NCBI GenBank assembly: GCA_035940775.1
Contig: DASZEN010000016.1
Coordinates: 62,001 to 126,000, forward strand
DNA length: 64,000 bases
DNA from: DASQYE01 sp035940775
GTDB taxonomy: Bacteria > Acidobacteriota > Blastocatellia > Pyrinomonadales > Pyrinomonadaceae
Direction of reading: 5' to 3'
In this document: positions 44,633 through 54,300 of the stretch, piece by piece
How positions within the stretch are numbered: position 1 is the first letter of the stretch
Layout: every line of letters starts with the position of its first letter
The notes under the pieces: generated by a model
The model's input: only the letters and a program-made list of their open reading frames with translations
Databases searched by the model: none
What the model was told of the DNA's origin: nothing
Position numbers and translations under genes: made by a program

Positions 44633-45784
44633 ATGCAGTATCCAACGAATAACAAGGAGTTGCGACGCTCCTTCACGACTGTGTTTTTAGGGATCATAGC
44701 CCTTGCTTCTCTACTGATTGGACGTTGTATTGATGACCCCAATATTGTAGAAACCACCGGGTTGTTATTGATCACCCTGATCTCCCTGCTGCTGATGGTT
44801 TTCCTTCACATCGAAGACCTGAAAGATTTGGGATTCAAGAACGTGAATAACGTTACCGGTACAACGGACATCACCATTTCCACCTTCAAAGGCGAACATC
44901 AAACAATTAAAACGATGATCGGTGTTCTTCCCGAAAGCAATGGGCGCAGGGAAAGAAGCACGGATGAAAAGATTCTGAGTCTTGAACTCAAGCAAATTCT
45001 TAATCTGGACAATGGCTTAACGCTTCCTAATTGCGAAAAAGCGTTGGATTTGCTTAAGGAGCATGAAGCCATTGTCAACGCATCGTGGACACATACTCTT
45101 AACAAAGCTCGCCTGTTAGCAATCACCGAACAGCTCGAAGAGGCTGAGAGATTGGCTTCGGAGGTCATTACAAAGTTCTCTCATTCTACCAGAGCTATAG
45201 GCACAGCCTATGAAGTTCTTTCTTTTATCGAAGAATTCGGACAGCCGAAAGAAAAAGGATTGCCGTATCAGCAATGGCTTAACAGGAGACGGTATTTCGT
45301 AATGCAAGGTCTAAAGTTCTTTCCAACCGGCCACGATTTGTTGATGAACGCTTTTGAGATTGCCACCCTCGAAAGCAATGTAATCGAAGTGCTCACATAC
45401 CTGGGTAAAGCCGTGCGGGTTGATAGAGAACGCACACGGAAAAATCTGTCCATTAATCCGTTAACGCAAACGGCAACGGAATTGGCCCCCGAAATAAAGG
45501 AAACAATAAAAGACTTGATGGAAGGAGATAACAAGATGAAGTTTTTTGAGATGATTAAGGTCAAGGCTTTAATTTTGGCCTTGACGATGATGCTTGCCTT
45601 AACGAGCAGTTTGTACAGCCAAACTAATCAGTTCACAAAAGGATCAGTCTCTGCTCGAGGATACATAATATTCTTATACGAGCAGGCACATTCCTTCTGT
45701 CAGGGCTCACCAGTTGCTGGGACAAGCTTCGGAAACGCATTTACAAGCTTTCGGAGAATAGGAACCGGGTTCGGAAGTGGATAG
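44633..45784 (+). CDS. Membrane-anchored TPR-like protein; possible in-frame second gene at its end
   Basis: 383 residues from the ATG at 44633 (AAGGGGG upstream). Two membrane helices (about 14-31 and 42-60) precede a soluble helical region (about 120-300; KALDLLKEHEAIVNASWTHT, ITEQLEEAERLASEVITKFS). The last 82 residues start at an in-frame ATG (45536) with AAGGAG 9 bases upstream. They look like a separate exported peptide: signal-like ALILALTMMLALTSSLYSQ, then a Gly/Phe/Ser-rich end (SFGNAFTSFRRIGTGFGSG). So one frame may code two products. Function unknown. Confidence 0.65.
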   Translation: MQYPTNNKELRRSFTTVFLGIIALASLLIGRCIDDPNIVETTGLLLITLISLLLMVFLHIEDLKDLGFKNVNNVTGTTDITISTFKGEHQTIKTMIGVLPESNGRRERSTDEKILSLELKQILNLDNGLTLPNCEKALDLLKEHEAIVNASWTHTLNKARLLAITEQLEEAERLASEVITKFSHSTRAIGTAYEVLSFIEEFGQPKEKGLPYQQWLNRRRYFVMQGLKFFPTGHDLLMNAFEIATLESNVIEVLTYLGKAVRVDRERTRKNLSINPLTQTATELAPEIKETIKDLMEGDNKMKFFEMIKVKALILALTMMLALTSSLYSQTNQFTKGSVSARGYIIFLYEQAHSFCQGSPVAGTSFGNAFTSFRRIGTGFGSG

Positions 45785-45926
45785 TCTCTCTTCTGAAAGG
45801 AAAGCATGAATGGGAATGAGAGATAAGCAACGACACTTGACCAGGATTGTTCAGAAACGTATGCATCCATTTTGACCAATTTGTCAATGGCGGCAGTTAC
45901 AGCTTCTGTATTGATTGGAGGACATG

Positions 45927-47030
45927 ATGGACCTGGAATCAGTCAAACTGTTTGGACCCGTTACGAACTTTGTTTTAAGCCTTTCCGTCACTCTTTACGG
46001 ATACTTTGCATGGTTCAGAGGTCGGAACTTGGGCTCTGGCCCGCGCTTCAGCCTCCTAGCCTATCGCTGCTGGTGGGCCTCTTGGCTATGCTGGGTGCTC
46101 GCTTGGGGGATCTTGCTCATGGCAGCCTTACTCCGGCTAGACCCTGTACCAGTCGAATTGAGGATTGTGACCCTCGTCTTCGACAATCTAAACAGCGTGT
46201 TCATGTTTTTGGTCTATTTTGTCGTGACCCGTGGAAATGATTTTGACAAGCGTAGAATCCAAGTGGCGTTTGTGCAGATCTCCGGTTCACTATTTCTGGG
46301 TTGTGTCATTCTTTACATGTTGTCACGGCTGATCGGTTTGAACTTTGCGTACGAGGTTCATCGCACTTGGTCTTTGTGCTTGGGTGTGTTCGCGCCTATG
46401 CTAATTGGTTGGGCGTGCCATCTCAGGTATAACACTTTGCTCATTCTCGTCGTAGGCTTCGCTTACGGATTCATGCAGCCTTTCATCTACACCACTGAAC
46501 TAATGGGAGCACAGAGCATCATGAGCCCGGAGAGTCTGGTTCTCTATAAACCAATTTTTGCGATGACACTGGGCGGACTTAAGGTTCTCTGGGCAATCTT
46601 GTTCATGCAAGTGCTGGCGCATGGGGCATCTACCGGCGATCCTCTGGTCTTAAACACAGCCGTCCACTTTCACTTCTTTAGAAAATGGGAAAAGAAGATT
46701 CTTGGGCATGCTCTGGTCTTGGGCGTCGCATACTGTTGCCTCCTAATCGCCTTAACAATCATCTGCATTAGATTAAAGAGCGGTCTCGGTGATCTCGCAA
46801 CCGCGCTTGGTATTGTGGGCGGATTCATGGCACTTCTAGATTGGTTCTGGAAGCTTTGGGACAAAGGAACACAGAATGGGATAGGCATCTCAAGCAAAGG
46901 TAAGAGGCCTCTACCGGCTAATATTGAGAGACAAACGACCGTGAGTTCCTATATAACGAGCGAAGTTGTGTGCGATTCCAGACTTGGCGATATTACGGCT
47001 AAGTCCAGCTTTGCGGACAATAGTCATTAG
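45927..47030 (+). CDS. Polytopic membrane protein of unknown function
   Basis: 367 residues from the ATG at 45927 (GGAGG 5 bases upstream; ATG 45924 is also possible). About 8 membrane helices, e.g. WWASWLCWVLAWGILLMAAL, FVQISGSLFLGCVILYMLS, LGVAYCCLLIALTIICIRL. The C-terminal 70 residues are soluble. No family recognised. It lies between the TPR-like membrane gene and the polyprenyl synthetase. Confidence 0.7.
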   Translation: MDLESVKLFGPVTNFVLSLSVTLYGYFAWFRGRNLGSGPRFSLLAYRCWWASWLCWVLAWGILLMAALLRLDPVPVELRIVTLVFDNLNSVFMFLVYFVVTRGNDFDKRRIQVAFVQISGSLFLGCVILYMLSRLIGLNFAYEVHRTWSLCLGVFAPMLIGWACHLRYNTLLILVVGFAYGFMQPFIYTTELMGAQSIMSPESLVLYKPIFAMTLGGLKVLWAILFMQVLAHGASTGDPLVLNTAVHFHFFRKWEKKILGHALVLGVAYCCLLIALTIICIRLKSGLGDLATALGIVGGFMALLDWFWKLWDKGTQNGIGISSKGKRPLPANIERQTTVSSYITSEVVCDSRLGDITAKSSFADNSH

Positions 47031-47178
47031 TGAGTATGTTTGAACCGGCTCATTCAAGCTTTGTCTCATCGCTTGAATTCCCTGAGATGTACAGTTCCCA
47101 TCAGCAATAGTTTTCAACCGTAGGGTCCAATACGAAAATACCCCTAGAAGAAGAGACAATCTCAGCTTCTTCTTCACA

Positions 47179-47216
47179 ATGTTGTGCAACGTAACGAGCT
47201 TTATGTTGCACAACAT
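47179..47216. repeat. Perfect 12-bp inverted repeat
   Basis: ATGTTGTGCAAC (47179-47190) and its complement (47205-47216), 14-base spacer. Could be an operator or the relic of a mobile element end. Confidence 0.75.
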
Positions 47217-47264
47217 GGAAGCGTTCGAGAGGCTGGATTGATAAAGGTGGTTGTATAAACCTGC

Positions 47265-47296
47265 GAACGGGACAGTTGAGTTCTGCTGTCCCGTTC
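47265..47296 (+). terminator. Hairpin, terminator-like
   Basis: GAACGGGACAG (47265-47275) and its complement (47286-47296) with a 10-base loop, followed by ATTATATCA. No U-run of normal length, so termination is tentative. Confidence 0.5.
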
Positions 47297-47461
47297 ATTA
47301 TATCACCTAGGAATACACATTATGCAGGCTTAGTTATAGACAACAAGAAAATGATAAGCTCTATGGGCTTTTGACGGTTAAGTAAGGAAGTTTCAAGAGG
47401 TCAACTCCCAGTGCATTAAGTAACTAATCCATAACAAAATCGCGGGAAACAGGTAACGATT

Positions 47462-48475
47462 ATGACATTGAAACTATATCGTGCGGCTTACCGGCAAACC
47501 TTTCAGGAAGCTCATTCAATTTCAAAACGCCTCATCAATCGGACTTTCAAGCAGAAAGACACACATCTCAAAGGACTGCTTAACTCGGCCCTCGGTGATC
47601 CGACACCAACAGAATATCCTTTTTTATTTAGGTATTCCTATTCCGACGATGAACAAGACTACGAGAAGATAAAACGGCTATCAGCAGCAATACATTTATT
47701 GCAGAGATCAACATTCGTCATTGATGATATTTTCGACTTATCGGGGTTAAGGGATCGTAAAAAGACGGTCTGCAAAGAATATGGCACCAATTACGCTATT
47801 ATCGCAGGAGAGATTCTGCAATCACTTGCCCTGGAAACAATAAGCTTGGAACTAGAGAGCGGGATATTTAAGAACAAGGCATCAGTTCTTAAAGCATTCA
47901 CTAAAACCGTAAGGGAAGTTTATCTAGGGCAGTATCTTGATATATATAACAGTTCAAATCATCGCATTAAGATCGCAGACTATTACAGGGCTATCTCCCT
48001 TACCACGGGAAATTTTTTGGCTAATATAGCTAAGTCAGGGGCCTTGCTGGCAAATAAATCCAAATCCGATACTGAGATTCTCACAAAGTATGGATACTAC
48101 TATGGAATAGCTATGCAGATCACGGATGACATGTGTGATGTCGTTCAAAAGCCAAGCCTGACAGGAAAAAACTTTGCGAGCGATTTGGTATGCCGTAGAA
48201 TGCGACTTCCATTTATACTGGCTTTGAATTTGACCGACGAGAAGAACTCCAGGAGTCTCAGATGCTTCTTAAGAGAAAGAAATCCCTCGACGGCAGATAT
48301 TCATCATATTGCAAATCTTATAGAGCAATGCGGTGCGATAGACGACTGTAAGATTGTTGCGAAACGCTACATATCCAAGTCCACTAAGGCAATTTCTTAT
48401 CTGAAGGATTCCTTAACAAAGCAGTACCTAACATATCTTTCTGAATACCTGCTAGAAGATCAAAGATTGATTTGA
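47462..48475 (+). CDS. Polyprenyl synthetase (trans-isoprenyl diphosphate synthase)
   Basis: 337 residues. Two aspartate-rich motifs that bind the Mg-diphosphate substrates are seen: DDIFD at 88-92 and DDMCD at 222-226, and GQYLD at 156-160 stands near the substrate channel. It joins isopentenyl diphosphate to an allylic diphosphate to make a longer chain; chain length cannot be told. No isoprenoid gene lies beside it; neighbours are membrane proteins of unknown function. AT-rich coding, unlike core genes in this window, suggests transfer. Confidence 0.9.
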   Translation: MTLKLYRAAYRQTFQEAHSISKRLINRTFKQKDTHLKGLLNSALGDPTPTEYPFLFRYSYSDDEQDYEKIKRLSAAIHLLQRSTFVIDDIFDLSGLRDRKKTVCKEYGTNYAIIAGEILQSLALETISLELESGIFKNKASVLKAFTKTVREVYLGQYLDIYNSSNHRIKIADYYRAISLTTGNFLANIAKSGALLANKSKSDTEILTKYGYYYGIAMQITDDMCDVVQKPSLTGKNFASDLVCRRMRLPFILALNLTDEKNSRSLRCFLRERNPSTADIHHIANLIEQCGAIDDCKIVAKRYISKSTKAISYLKDSLTKQYLTYLSEYLLEDQRLI

Positions 48476-48662
48476 TAGACTTACCCCATGCGCTAAGAAA
48501 TAACTGATAGAACTTCAGGCTATACTAAAACCTCAACCCGCTTTGATTATCCTCTGGCTTCTCGTGTTATATGTTTTATAAATCTTTTCGTATACACTCA
48601 TCTTACTTTTTCACTGAAGGCGTTGTTTCATGATCTGACCAATCAGTGCTGGAGCCTAAAAT

Positions 48663-49559
48663 ATGATTTGGAAAATTTTAGTAAGAATCTTTAAAAGACA
48701 TTTATCCTATCACTTACTGATTCCCCTCGTCGTGAGTGTGAGCTTCGAGTTTTTATTTGTCTACTTTACGGGTAAATTCTTTGGGTGGAAAGAGTTTTTT
48801 CTGAGGACAATTCCTTTAATCTTAGGTGTCTTTATAACCTATTTTTTCATCATGTATATTCTGATCAAAAACGAAACATCGATCAGGATTAGGAGATTAG
48901 ACCTTGAAGTTTTGAAAGATACGCTCTCCAATGCTAGTGACTTTTTTGCGACTAGTACTATTCGATTCAACGAGTGGTTCGATCCAGTGTCACAGGTGTA
49001 TTTTTCGATTATCATAAACCGTCAGTTACATAACTCGATGTTTAGCCACGCGCGAGTTTTCCTGTTCTTCACAGAGGCCGAAATTAAAAACCTGGACTCG
49101 ATTTACCTAGATGGATATTACTCTAAATGTCTAGCCGAAATGCACCTGAACTATAATATTCCGGCAGCGTTTCTCCAACGAGATGAAATTATGAGTGTAT
49201 TGGAGAGGCTAACGGACGAGGACAAAAGATCTCTTGGTTGTTATCAGCGTTGGATTCCGCGTGGACTTTCCTGGAACCGGAACGAGGGGATCAGTCTCAA
49301 GAAACATTTCTTTCGCTGGCGTTACGAACGTAGTAGGTTAGACTTTGCTTTCGTGAAACTATCGGATGAAGGCAAACGCGTGTTACGCGTGTCAAAAGAG
49401 GGGCACGATGTCCTCATCCATAGGATTGAAGACCCAGACCTCATATCACCATATGAGAACCTAATCACAGAGATTAAGAAAGAAATATATGTAACAGGGG
49501 CCGTTCCCCCTAAAATTCGAGTGGAACATGATTTCACTAATCTCAGCACCATTGGCTGA
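48663..49559 (+). CDS. Membrane protein of unknown function, two N-terminal helices
   Basis: 298 residues. Helices at about 17-37 (LLIPLVVSVSFEFLFVYF) and 44-67 (FFLRTIPLILGVFITYFFIM) are followed by a soluble part of about 230 residues rich in aromatic and charged residues (FNEWFDPVSQVYFSIIINRQ; LSWNRNEGISLKKHFFRWRY). No family recognised. Same strand as the polyprenyl synthetase, 188 bases after it. Confidence 0.65.
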   Translation: MIWKILVRIFKRHLSYHLLIPLVVSVSFEFLFVYFTGKFFGWKEFFLRTIPLILGVFITYFFIMYILIKNETSIRIRRLDLEVLKDTLSNASDFFATSTIRFNEWFDPVSQVYFSIIINRQLHNSMFSHARVFLFFTEAEIKNLDSIYLDGYYSKCLAEMHLNYNIPAAFLQRDEIMSVLERLTDEDKRSLGCYQRWIPRGLSWNRNEGISLKKHFFRWRYERSRLDFAFVKLSDEGKRVLRVSKEGHDVLIHRIEDPDLISPYENLITEIKKEIYVTGAVPPKIRVEHDFTNLSTIG

Positions 49560-50024
49560 TTTTAAATTCCCTGATAGCATTACACTGTTGGAAAGTGTTG
49601 CAAAAAATTTTCTGACTGCCCAATATATTGAGGCAGAAGCATGACCCATAGCACAACTAATTGCAGCTAAAATATTTCTTGCAACATTACCCCAGGAGAA
49701 GCATCATAATGACACGCGACAGACCGGACGCCGCAGGCAGCCGGTCTGGCCACGGTTTTCGGGCTTCGAATAAAGCCGAAACGTTTCAGCAGACAGCCGC
49801 ATATGTTTATGAGAGCGGTTTTAGGCAAAGGCAGTCAGCCGCGTCGCACGCGGGCGCGGACGCCCTTCCTTGAAGGCGTCGCCCACTGACCTCGTCCCCG
49901 GGGTTCGTTCCCGGTCTCATCGCCACGCCACATCCGCTCGCTTAGCGGTTTCTGCCCGGCTGCGGCGGCTGCGACCACCGGACGATACGGGGAAACGATC
50001 CGCTACCCACATGGAGGTCTAAAA
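49560..50024. other. Intergenic region at the AT-rich/GC-rich boundary
   Basis: 466 bases. Base composition changes sharply at about 49.7 kb. A short inverted repeat AGACCGG ... CCGGTCT surrounds 49721-49747. GGAGG just before 50025 serves the next gene. Confidence 0.5.
49709..49873 (+). CDS. Possible small gene (weak)
   Basis: 54 residues from an ATG with AGGAGA upstream (TRDRPDAAGSRSGHGFRASN). Hydrophilic, no known motif. Kept only because of the good ribosome site. Confidence 0.2.
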   Translation: MTRDRPDAAGSRSGHGFRASNKAETFQQTAAYVYESGFRQRQSAASHAGADALP

Positions 50025-50822
50025 ATGCTCACGCTCTTTCTGCTCCTACTCACAGGTTTCGGGGGAATGACACAGGACACTAACTTGACGGAGGTCGATA
50101 AGCTCCTCGCTGACTCGAGGTTCGTTTTCCGTGGCACGGTGACGAAAGCCGGCGGCACGACCATGTCCGACAGCGTCCCCGCGTCCGAGGAGACGGCCGT
50201 CGTGAGGGTCGACGAGGTGCTCGTCGCGCCCGACACGCTCGACGATTTCAGCGGCCGGGAGGTCACCGTCCTCCTGCTCAGACGCGGCTCTGTAAAGACG
50301 GGCGAGTCGGCAGTCTTCTACACCAACGGCGCGGTCTACGGCCGCAGCCTCGCTGTGCGCGAGGTTGGTCGTACGAAGGCCGAGGGCGCGGGGTTCGCCG
50401 CCCTGCGGGGGCAGGTCTCGGAGGCGAAGCAGCGTGCGTCCGACCTCGCGCTCGCGCAGCGGCTGGAGCAGGCCCAGGTCGTCGTCTCGGGCACGGTGAC
50501 GCTCATCCGCGAGCCGCGCGTCGCGCAGGGCACCACGCGCATCACCGAGCACGACCCCGGCTGGCGCGAAGCGGTCGTCCGCGTCGACACGCTTCTGAAG
50601 GGCGCGTCCGCGCAGCAGAGGGAGGTGACCGTGCTCTTCCCGACGAGCACCGACGTCATGTGGTACAGGGCGCCGAGGTTCACGAAGGGGCAGCAGGGCG
50701 TCTTCATCCTGCGCAGGGAGGTGAAGCCCGAACTGCGGCTCGACGGCTTCACCGCGCTCGAACCGCTCGACTTCCAGCCCGTCCAGCAGCTCGATCGCGT
50801 CAGGCGCCTCAGCAACAGGTAG
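50025..50822 (+). CDS. Hypothetical secreted/periplasmic protein with two similar halves
   Basis: 265 residues from an ATG with GGAGG upstream. Short hydrophobic start (LTLFLLLLTGFGG). Two alike halves: ADSRFVFRGTVTKAGGTTMS ... AVVRVDEVLVAPDTL and AQVVVSGTVTLIREPR ... AVVRVDTLLKGAS, each with VTVL. This is a tandem beta domain of an unrecognised kind. Codon use is strongly C/G at third position, like the next gene. Confidence 0.7.
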   Translation: MLTLFLLLLTGFGGMTQDTNLTEVDKLLADSRFVFRGTVTKAGGTTMSDSVPASEETAVVRVDEVLVAPDTLDDFSGREVTVLLLRRGSVKTGESAVFYTNGAVYGRSLAVREVGRTKAEGAGFAALRGQVSEAKQRASDLALAQRLEQAQVVVSGTVTLIREPRVAQGTTRITEHDPGWREAVVRVDTLLKGASAQQREVTVLFPTSTDVMWYRAPRFTKGQQGVFILRREVKPELRLDGFTALEPLDFQPVQQLDRVRRLSNR

Positions 50823-50898
50823 AACCCACTTATCTTGCGCGCGGCCTGTACCTCGCTATGCGCTCCGCGCCGGACAACTCACAGCCCGGAGGAACACC

Positions 50899-53800
50899 AT
50901 GAGACCCATCCGCCCACATGCGACCCTGCGCTCCCTGCTCGCGCTTGCCGCGCTCGCCATGGCCGCGGCACCCGCGCCCGCGCAGGTGCAGGTCGTCGAC
51001 ATGATCCCGAACGCGCAGAGCAACGAGACCAACCAGGACTCCGAGCCCAACATCACCGTCAACCCGGCCAACACCTTGCAGATGGCCGGCTCGGCCTTCA
51101 CGCCCGACCCGATGGGCGGGGCCATCGCGCCCATCTTCGTCTCCGCCAACGGCGGCACGACCTGGACGCTCAACTCCATCGTCCCAAGCAGCAACGGGAT
51201 GACGGGCGACATCACGCTCCGCTTCGGCGGCACGAGTGGCGTCCTCTATACGGGGACGCTGCGCGGCGGCTCTGGGCTGACTCTGAACATCCTGCGCTCG
51301 ACGAACTTCACGGGCGCGGCGGTTATGGACTTGCTCGTCACAAGGGGTGGCGTTGACCAGCCCTACGTCCAGGCGGCGACCGTCTTCGGCTTCTCGGGGA
51401 CGGGCAACGACCGCGTCTACGTGGGCGACAACGACTTCAACCCGACTACGCCGGGGCGCACGGCGACCGTAGACCAGCACCTGAACGCCACTACCGCCAT
51501 GCCGCCACCCCCCTCCGGCTTTACCATCGACCGAATCGAGTCGCGCAGCACGAGCGGCCAGGACGGCCCGCCCATCCGCCCGGCCATCCACATGAACGGG
51601 ACGCTCTACGCCATCTTCTACCGCTGGACTGCGTTCAGCGGCACCGCGGCCACGGCCGACGTCGTCGTCGTGCGCGACGATAACTGGGGGAGCAGCGGCA
51701 CGCCGTTCACTGCACTCACAGACCCGAGCGGCGGCCCGGGCCGCCTCGTCGTCACAGGCATCACCGTGCCGTGGAACAACACGAGCCAGGCGTCCTTCGG
51801 GCAGGAGCGCTTCGTCGGTTCGAACATCACCATCGCCGTAGACCCGCGCGACAGCTCAACCGTCTACATCGCCTGGGCCGACCGGCCTGTGGGGACGACC
51901 AACTACAACCTGCATGTCCGCCGCTCGACCGACTCCGGCGCGACCTGGTCGGCGGCCGACCTGCTGACGATCACCAACGCCACGAACCCCGCGCTGGCCA
52001 TCAACACCAACGGGCAGGTCGGCTTCCTCTACCAGCAGCTCGCCGGCACGTCGGGCAGCCAGCGCTGGGAGACGCACCTGCGGCGCAGCACGAACGGCAC
52101 GACCTGGAACGACCTCATCCTCGCGCAGCCGCCTGCCAACGCGCCGACCGTCACCTTCATCCCCTACACGGGCGACTACGTCCACTTGCTGGCCATCGGG
52201 AAGAACTACTACGGCATCTTCTCGGCCAACAATACGCCCGACATGGCGAACTTCCCGAACGGCGTCACCTACCAGCGCAACGCCAACTTCACGACGCACC
52301 AGCCCCTGAACCTGTCTAACAACCCCGTCCCCGTCTCCATCGACCCCTTCTTCTTCAGCGTCACGGAGTTGGCGAGCGAGAACGACTTCTATGTGCGCGA
52401 CTGGACGGACAACCCCGCGAGCGGCGACACGGGGCTTGAGCCCTCGACCCACCCTGTCTTCTACGCCACGAGCGACGTGTGGAATCGGCGCGGCACGCTG
52501 CCCGGCGCTTTCCCGAACGACCAGCCCGATAACGAGAACGCGGGCAACGGCGTCGGCAACATCGGCGACAACTGGGCCTTCGCCCGCATACGCCGCAACA
52601 CGCCCGCCTCCTCCGGCTCGAAGACCGTCACGGCGCACTTCATGGTCTCGCCCTTCGGCACCGGGAGCAACTTCGTGGACGGGACGACGGGGCCGGTCTC
52701 CATCATCGGCCCCGACCCAGCCGTAAACTTCCCGGCGGCGCAGGTCGGGCCGATAACCACGGTCGGCCAGCAGTGGCACCTGGACGCGGTGGCTTCGACC
52801 CACATCTGCATGGCGGTCGAGCTTTCGGAGCCCGGCGACCCGTTCGTCGCGCCCTCCCTCGTGGGCAGCGCGCCGGGGTGGCCGACGACCGACATCCGCG
52901 TCATCAACGACAACAACAAGGCGCAGCGCAACCTCGGGCTCTCGACGACGCCCGCCCGCGGCGTGGGCGCGCGCATGTCCTTCTACGCGCTCGTCCACAA
53001 CGCCGCGACCTTCAGGCGCGACATGGTCCTGCGTTACGACGCGCCGGATGAGGTGCTGCGCCGCCTGCGCGATGCGACCGTCGAGGTGATCGGCGGGCCG
53101 GGCAAGCCCTTCCGCTCCGGCGACTCCGTGACGCTCCCCGGCATGCAGCCGGGCGAGAACCGCTGGGTCGGCTTCAGCTACGCGCCGCCCGAGGGCAAGG
53201 AGGGCGAGACCCTCGGCGTCAACTTCTACGAGATGGTCGGCAACACCGCCGTCAACGGCTTCACCATCGCGGCGCGCCCGTCGCCGATGGGGCGCGTGAC
53301 GCGCGACAACATGGAGATGCACCGCTCGGTCTTCACGCGGCTGGCGGCCGGCTTCAACATGCCCGGCGCGCGCGAGGAGGCCGAGTTGGTACAGAGGTAC
53401 GCGGGCGAGGGGTCGCTCAAGGATGACGAGTACCTGAAGCTCCTCATCGAGCGCGCGTCGATGCTGGAGAAGGCGCTCGGCCTCGCCGTCAGCGCCGGCG
53501 GCCAGAGGGACGAGTTTGGGGGCGCGGAGGCGCTCAAGGCTCTGCGTGGAGCGGTCGAAGCCGGGCGCGCGCCCGAGGCTGCGGTCGCGCACGCCGCGCT
53601 CCTCAACAAGCTCGACGCCAACCTGACGATGTTACAACTCGCCAAGGGCAACCCGGCCGACATCCTGCAGAACGTCCGCTGGCAACGCGACCTTTTTACC
53701 AAGAACCGCTCGCTGTCGAGCCTGCGCTGCTCGGCCCAACTCACCGAACAGATGTCCTCCTTCATCGCGGCCTACGAGGGGAGGCGCGTCACCGCCGGCG

Positions 53801-53979
53801 ACTACCCCGCGCTCCTCGGCGCCACCTCGGCCTGCCTGCGCGAAGGGCTGAGCCTCCTGAGCGCGGGCTCCCTCGGTGCCTTTAACGAGCTGGCCACCCC
53901 CCGGCGCGACGCGGGCGACCTCGCCGCCATGCAGAAGGCACACAGGGAACTCCTGCTCAGGCTCCAGTCGCTGAGGTAA
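50899..53979 (+). CDS. Large secreted protein with Asp-box (sialidase-like) beta-propeller
   Basis: 1026 residues; signal peptide (LLALAALAMAAAPAPAQV). Asp-box (BNR) motifs are seen: SANGGTTW at 82-89, STDSGATW near 342 and STNGTTW near 398, in the context of a propeller fold up to about 620. Catalytic residues of true sialidases are not clearly visible. The C-terminal third (about 700-1026) has a beta part (DATVEVIGGPGKPFRSGDSV) and a long helical end. GGAGGAAC before the ATG. Very high GC with C-ending codons, in contrast to genes on either side. Confidence 0.85.
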   Translation: MRPIRPHATLRSLLALAALAMAAAPAPAQVQVVDMIPNAQSNETNQDSEPNITVNPANTLQMAGSAFTPDPMGGAIAPIFVSANGGTTWTLNSIVPSSNGMTGDITLRFGGTSGVLYTGTLRGGSGLTLNILRSTNFTGAAVMDLLVTRGGVDQPYVQAATVFGFSGTGNDRVYVGDNDFNPTTPGRTATVDQHLNATTAMPPPPSGFTIDRIESRSTSGQDGPPIRPAIHMNGTLYAIFYRWTAFSGTAATADVVVVRDDNWGSSGTPFTALTDPSGGPGRLVVTGITVPWNNTSQASFGQERFVGSNITIAVDPRDSSTVYIAWADRPVGTTNYNLHVRRSTDSGATWSAADLLTITNATNPALAINTNGQVGFLYQQLAGTSGSQRWETHLRRSTNGTTWNDLILAQPPANAPTVTFIPYTGDYVHLLAIGKNYYGIFSANNTPDMANFPNGVTYQRNANFTTHQPLNLSNNPVPVSIDPFFFSVTELASENDFYVRDWTDNPASGDTGLEPSTHPVFYATSDVWNRRGTLPGAFPNDQPDNENAGNGVGNIGDNWAFARIRRNTPASSGSKTVTAHFMVSPFGTGSNFVDGTTGPVSIIGPDPAVNFPAAQVGPITTVGQQWHLDAVASTHICMAVELSEPGDPFVAPSLVGSAPGWPTTDIRVINDNNKAQRNLGLSTTPARGVGARMSFYALVHNAATFRRDMVLRYDAPDEVLRRLRDATVEVIGGPGKPFRSGDSVTLPGMQPGENRWVGFSYAPPEGKEGETLGVNFYEMVGNTAVNGFTIAARPSPMGRVTRDNMEMHRSVFTRLAAGFNMPGAREEAELVQRYAGEGSLKDDEYLKLLIERASMLEKALGLAVSAGGQRDEFGGAEALKALRGAVEAGRAPEAAVAHAALLNKLDANLTMLQLAKGNPADILQNVRWQRDLFTKNRSLSSLRCSAQLTEQMSSFIAAYEGRRVTAGDYPALLGATSACLREGLSLLSAGSLGAFNELATPRRDAGDLAAMQKAHRELLLRLQSLR

Positions 53980-54030
53980 GACGCGCGGCGGCCCCCTTAA
54001 ACCGACTCTGAAACCATTCCTGTAAACCTG

Positions 54031-54078
54031 AGCTGCCCCCTTAAACGCCGCAGGGCATTTAAGGGGGTTAGCTGATTT
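54031..54078 (+). terminator. Rho-independent terminator after the propeller gene
   Basis: CCCCCTTAAA (54036-54045) and TTTAAGGGGG (54058-54067), extended by AGCT on both sides, then GATTTTTTGG. GCCCCCTTAAA also occurs once more nearby at 53991. Confidence 0.7.
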
Positions 54079-54164
54079 TTTGGTTTGGTACCTTCGTAAC
54101 CGGGCGTTGTCGGAGAGGCTGTATTGCAGCAACCGCTCTTGAGCTATAATCCTCCCTCCAGTTA

Positions 54165-54239
54165 GCTTTGCACAATTATTCAAGTGAAATGAATAAAAGT
54201 GATGAATTATGCAATCTCTTCTGAATAATTGTGCAAAGC
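54165..54239. repeat. 75-bp element with perfect 18-bp terminal inverted repeats
   Basis: GCTTTGCACAATTATTCA (54165-54182) and its exact complement (54222-54239) enclose 39 AT-rich bases. AT-rich in a GC-rich gap and MITE-like in form; no target duplication is seen. Confidence 0.75.
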
Positions 54240-54300
54240 ACCGCTGAATCCTTATTTATCGCTTGAGATCATGCGGTAGCCGAGATCTGCGGTCGATAAT

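Larger units (their letters stand above)
47031..47461. other. Intergenic region with two inverted repeats
   Basis: 431 bases without a supported gene. Contains two perfect inverted repeats, listed separately (47179-47216 and 47265-47296). Confidence 0.5.

Noticed and set aside
51856..53592. 578-residue open frame on the minus strand
   Set aside because: Antisense to the propeller gene; composition (Arg, Val, Gly, Asp) is what a GC-rich gene gives in this frame, with no domain.
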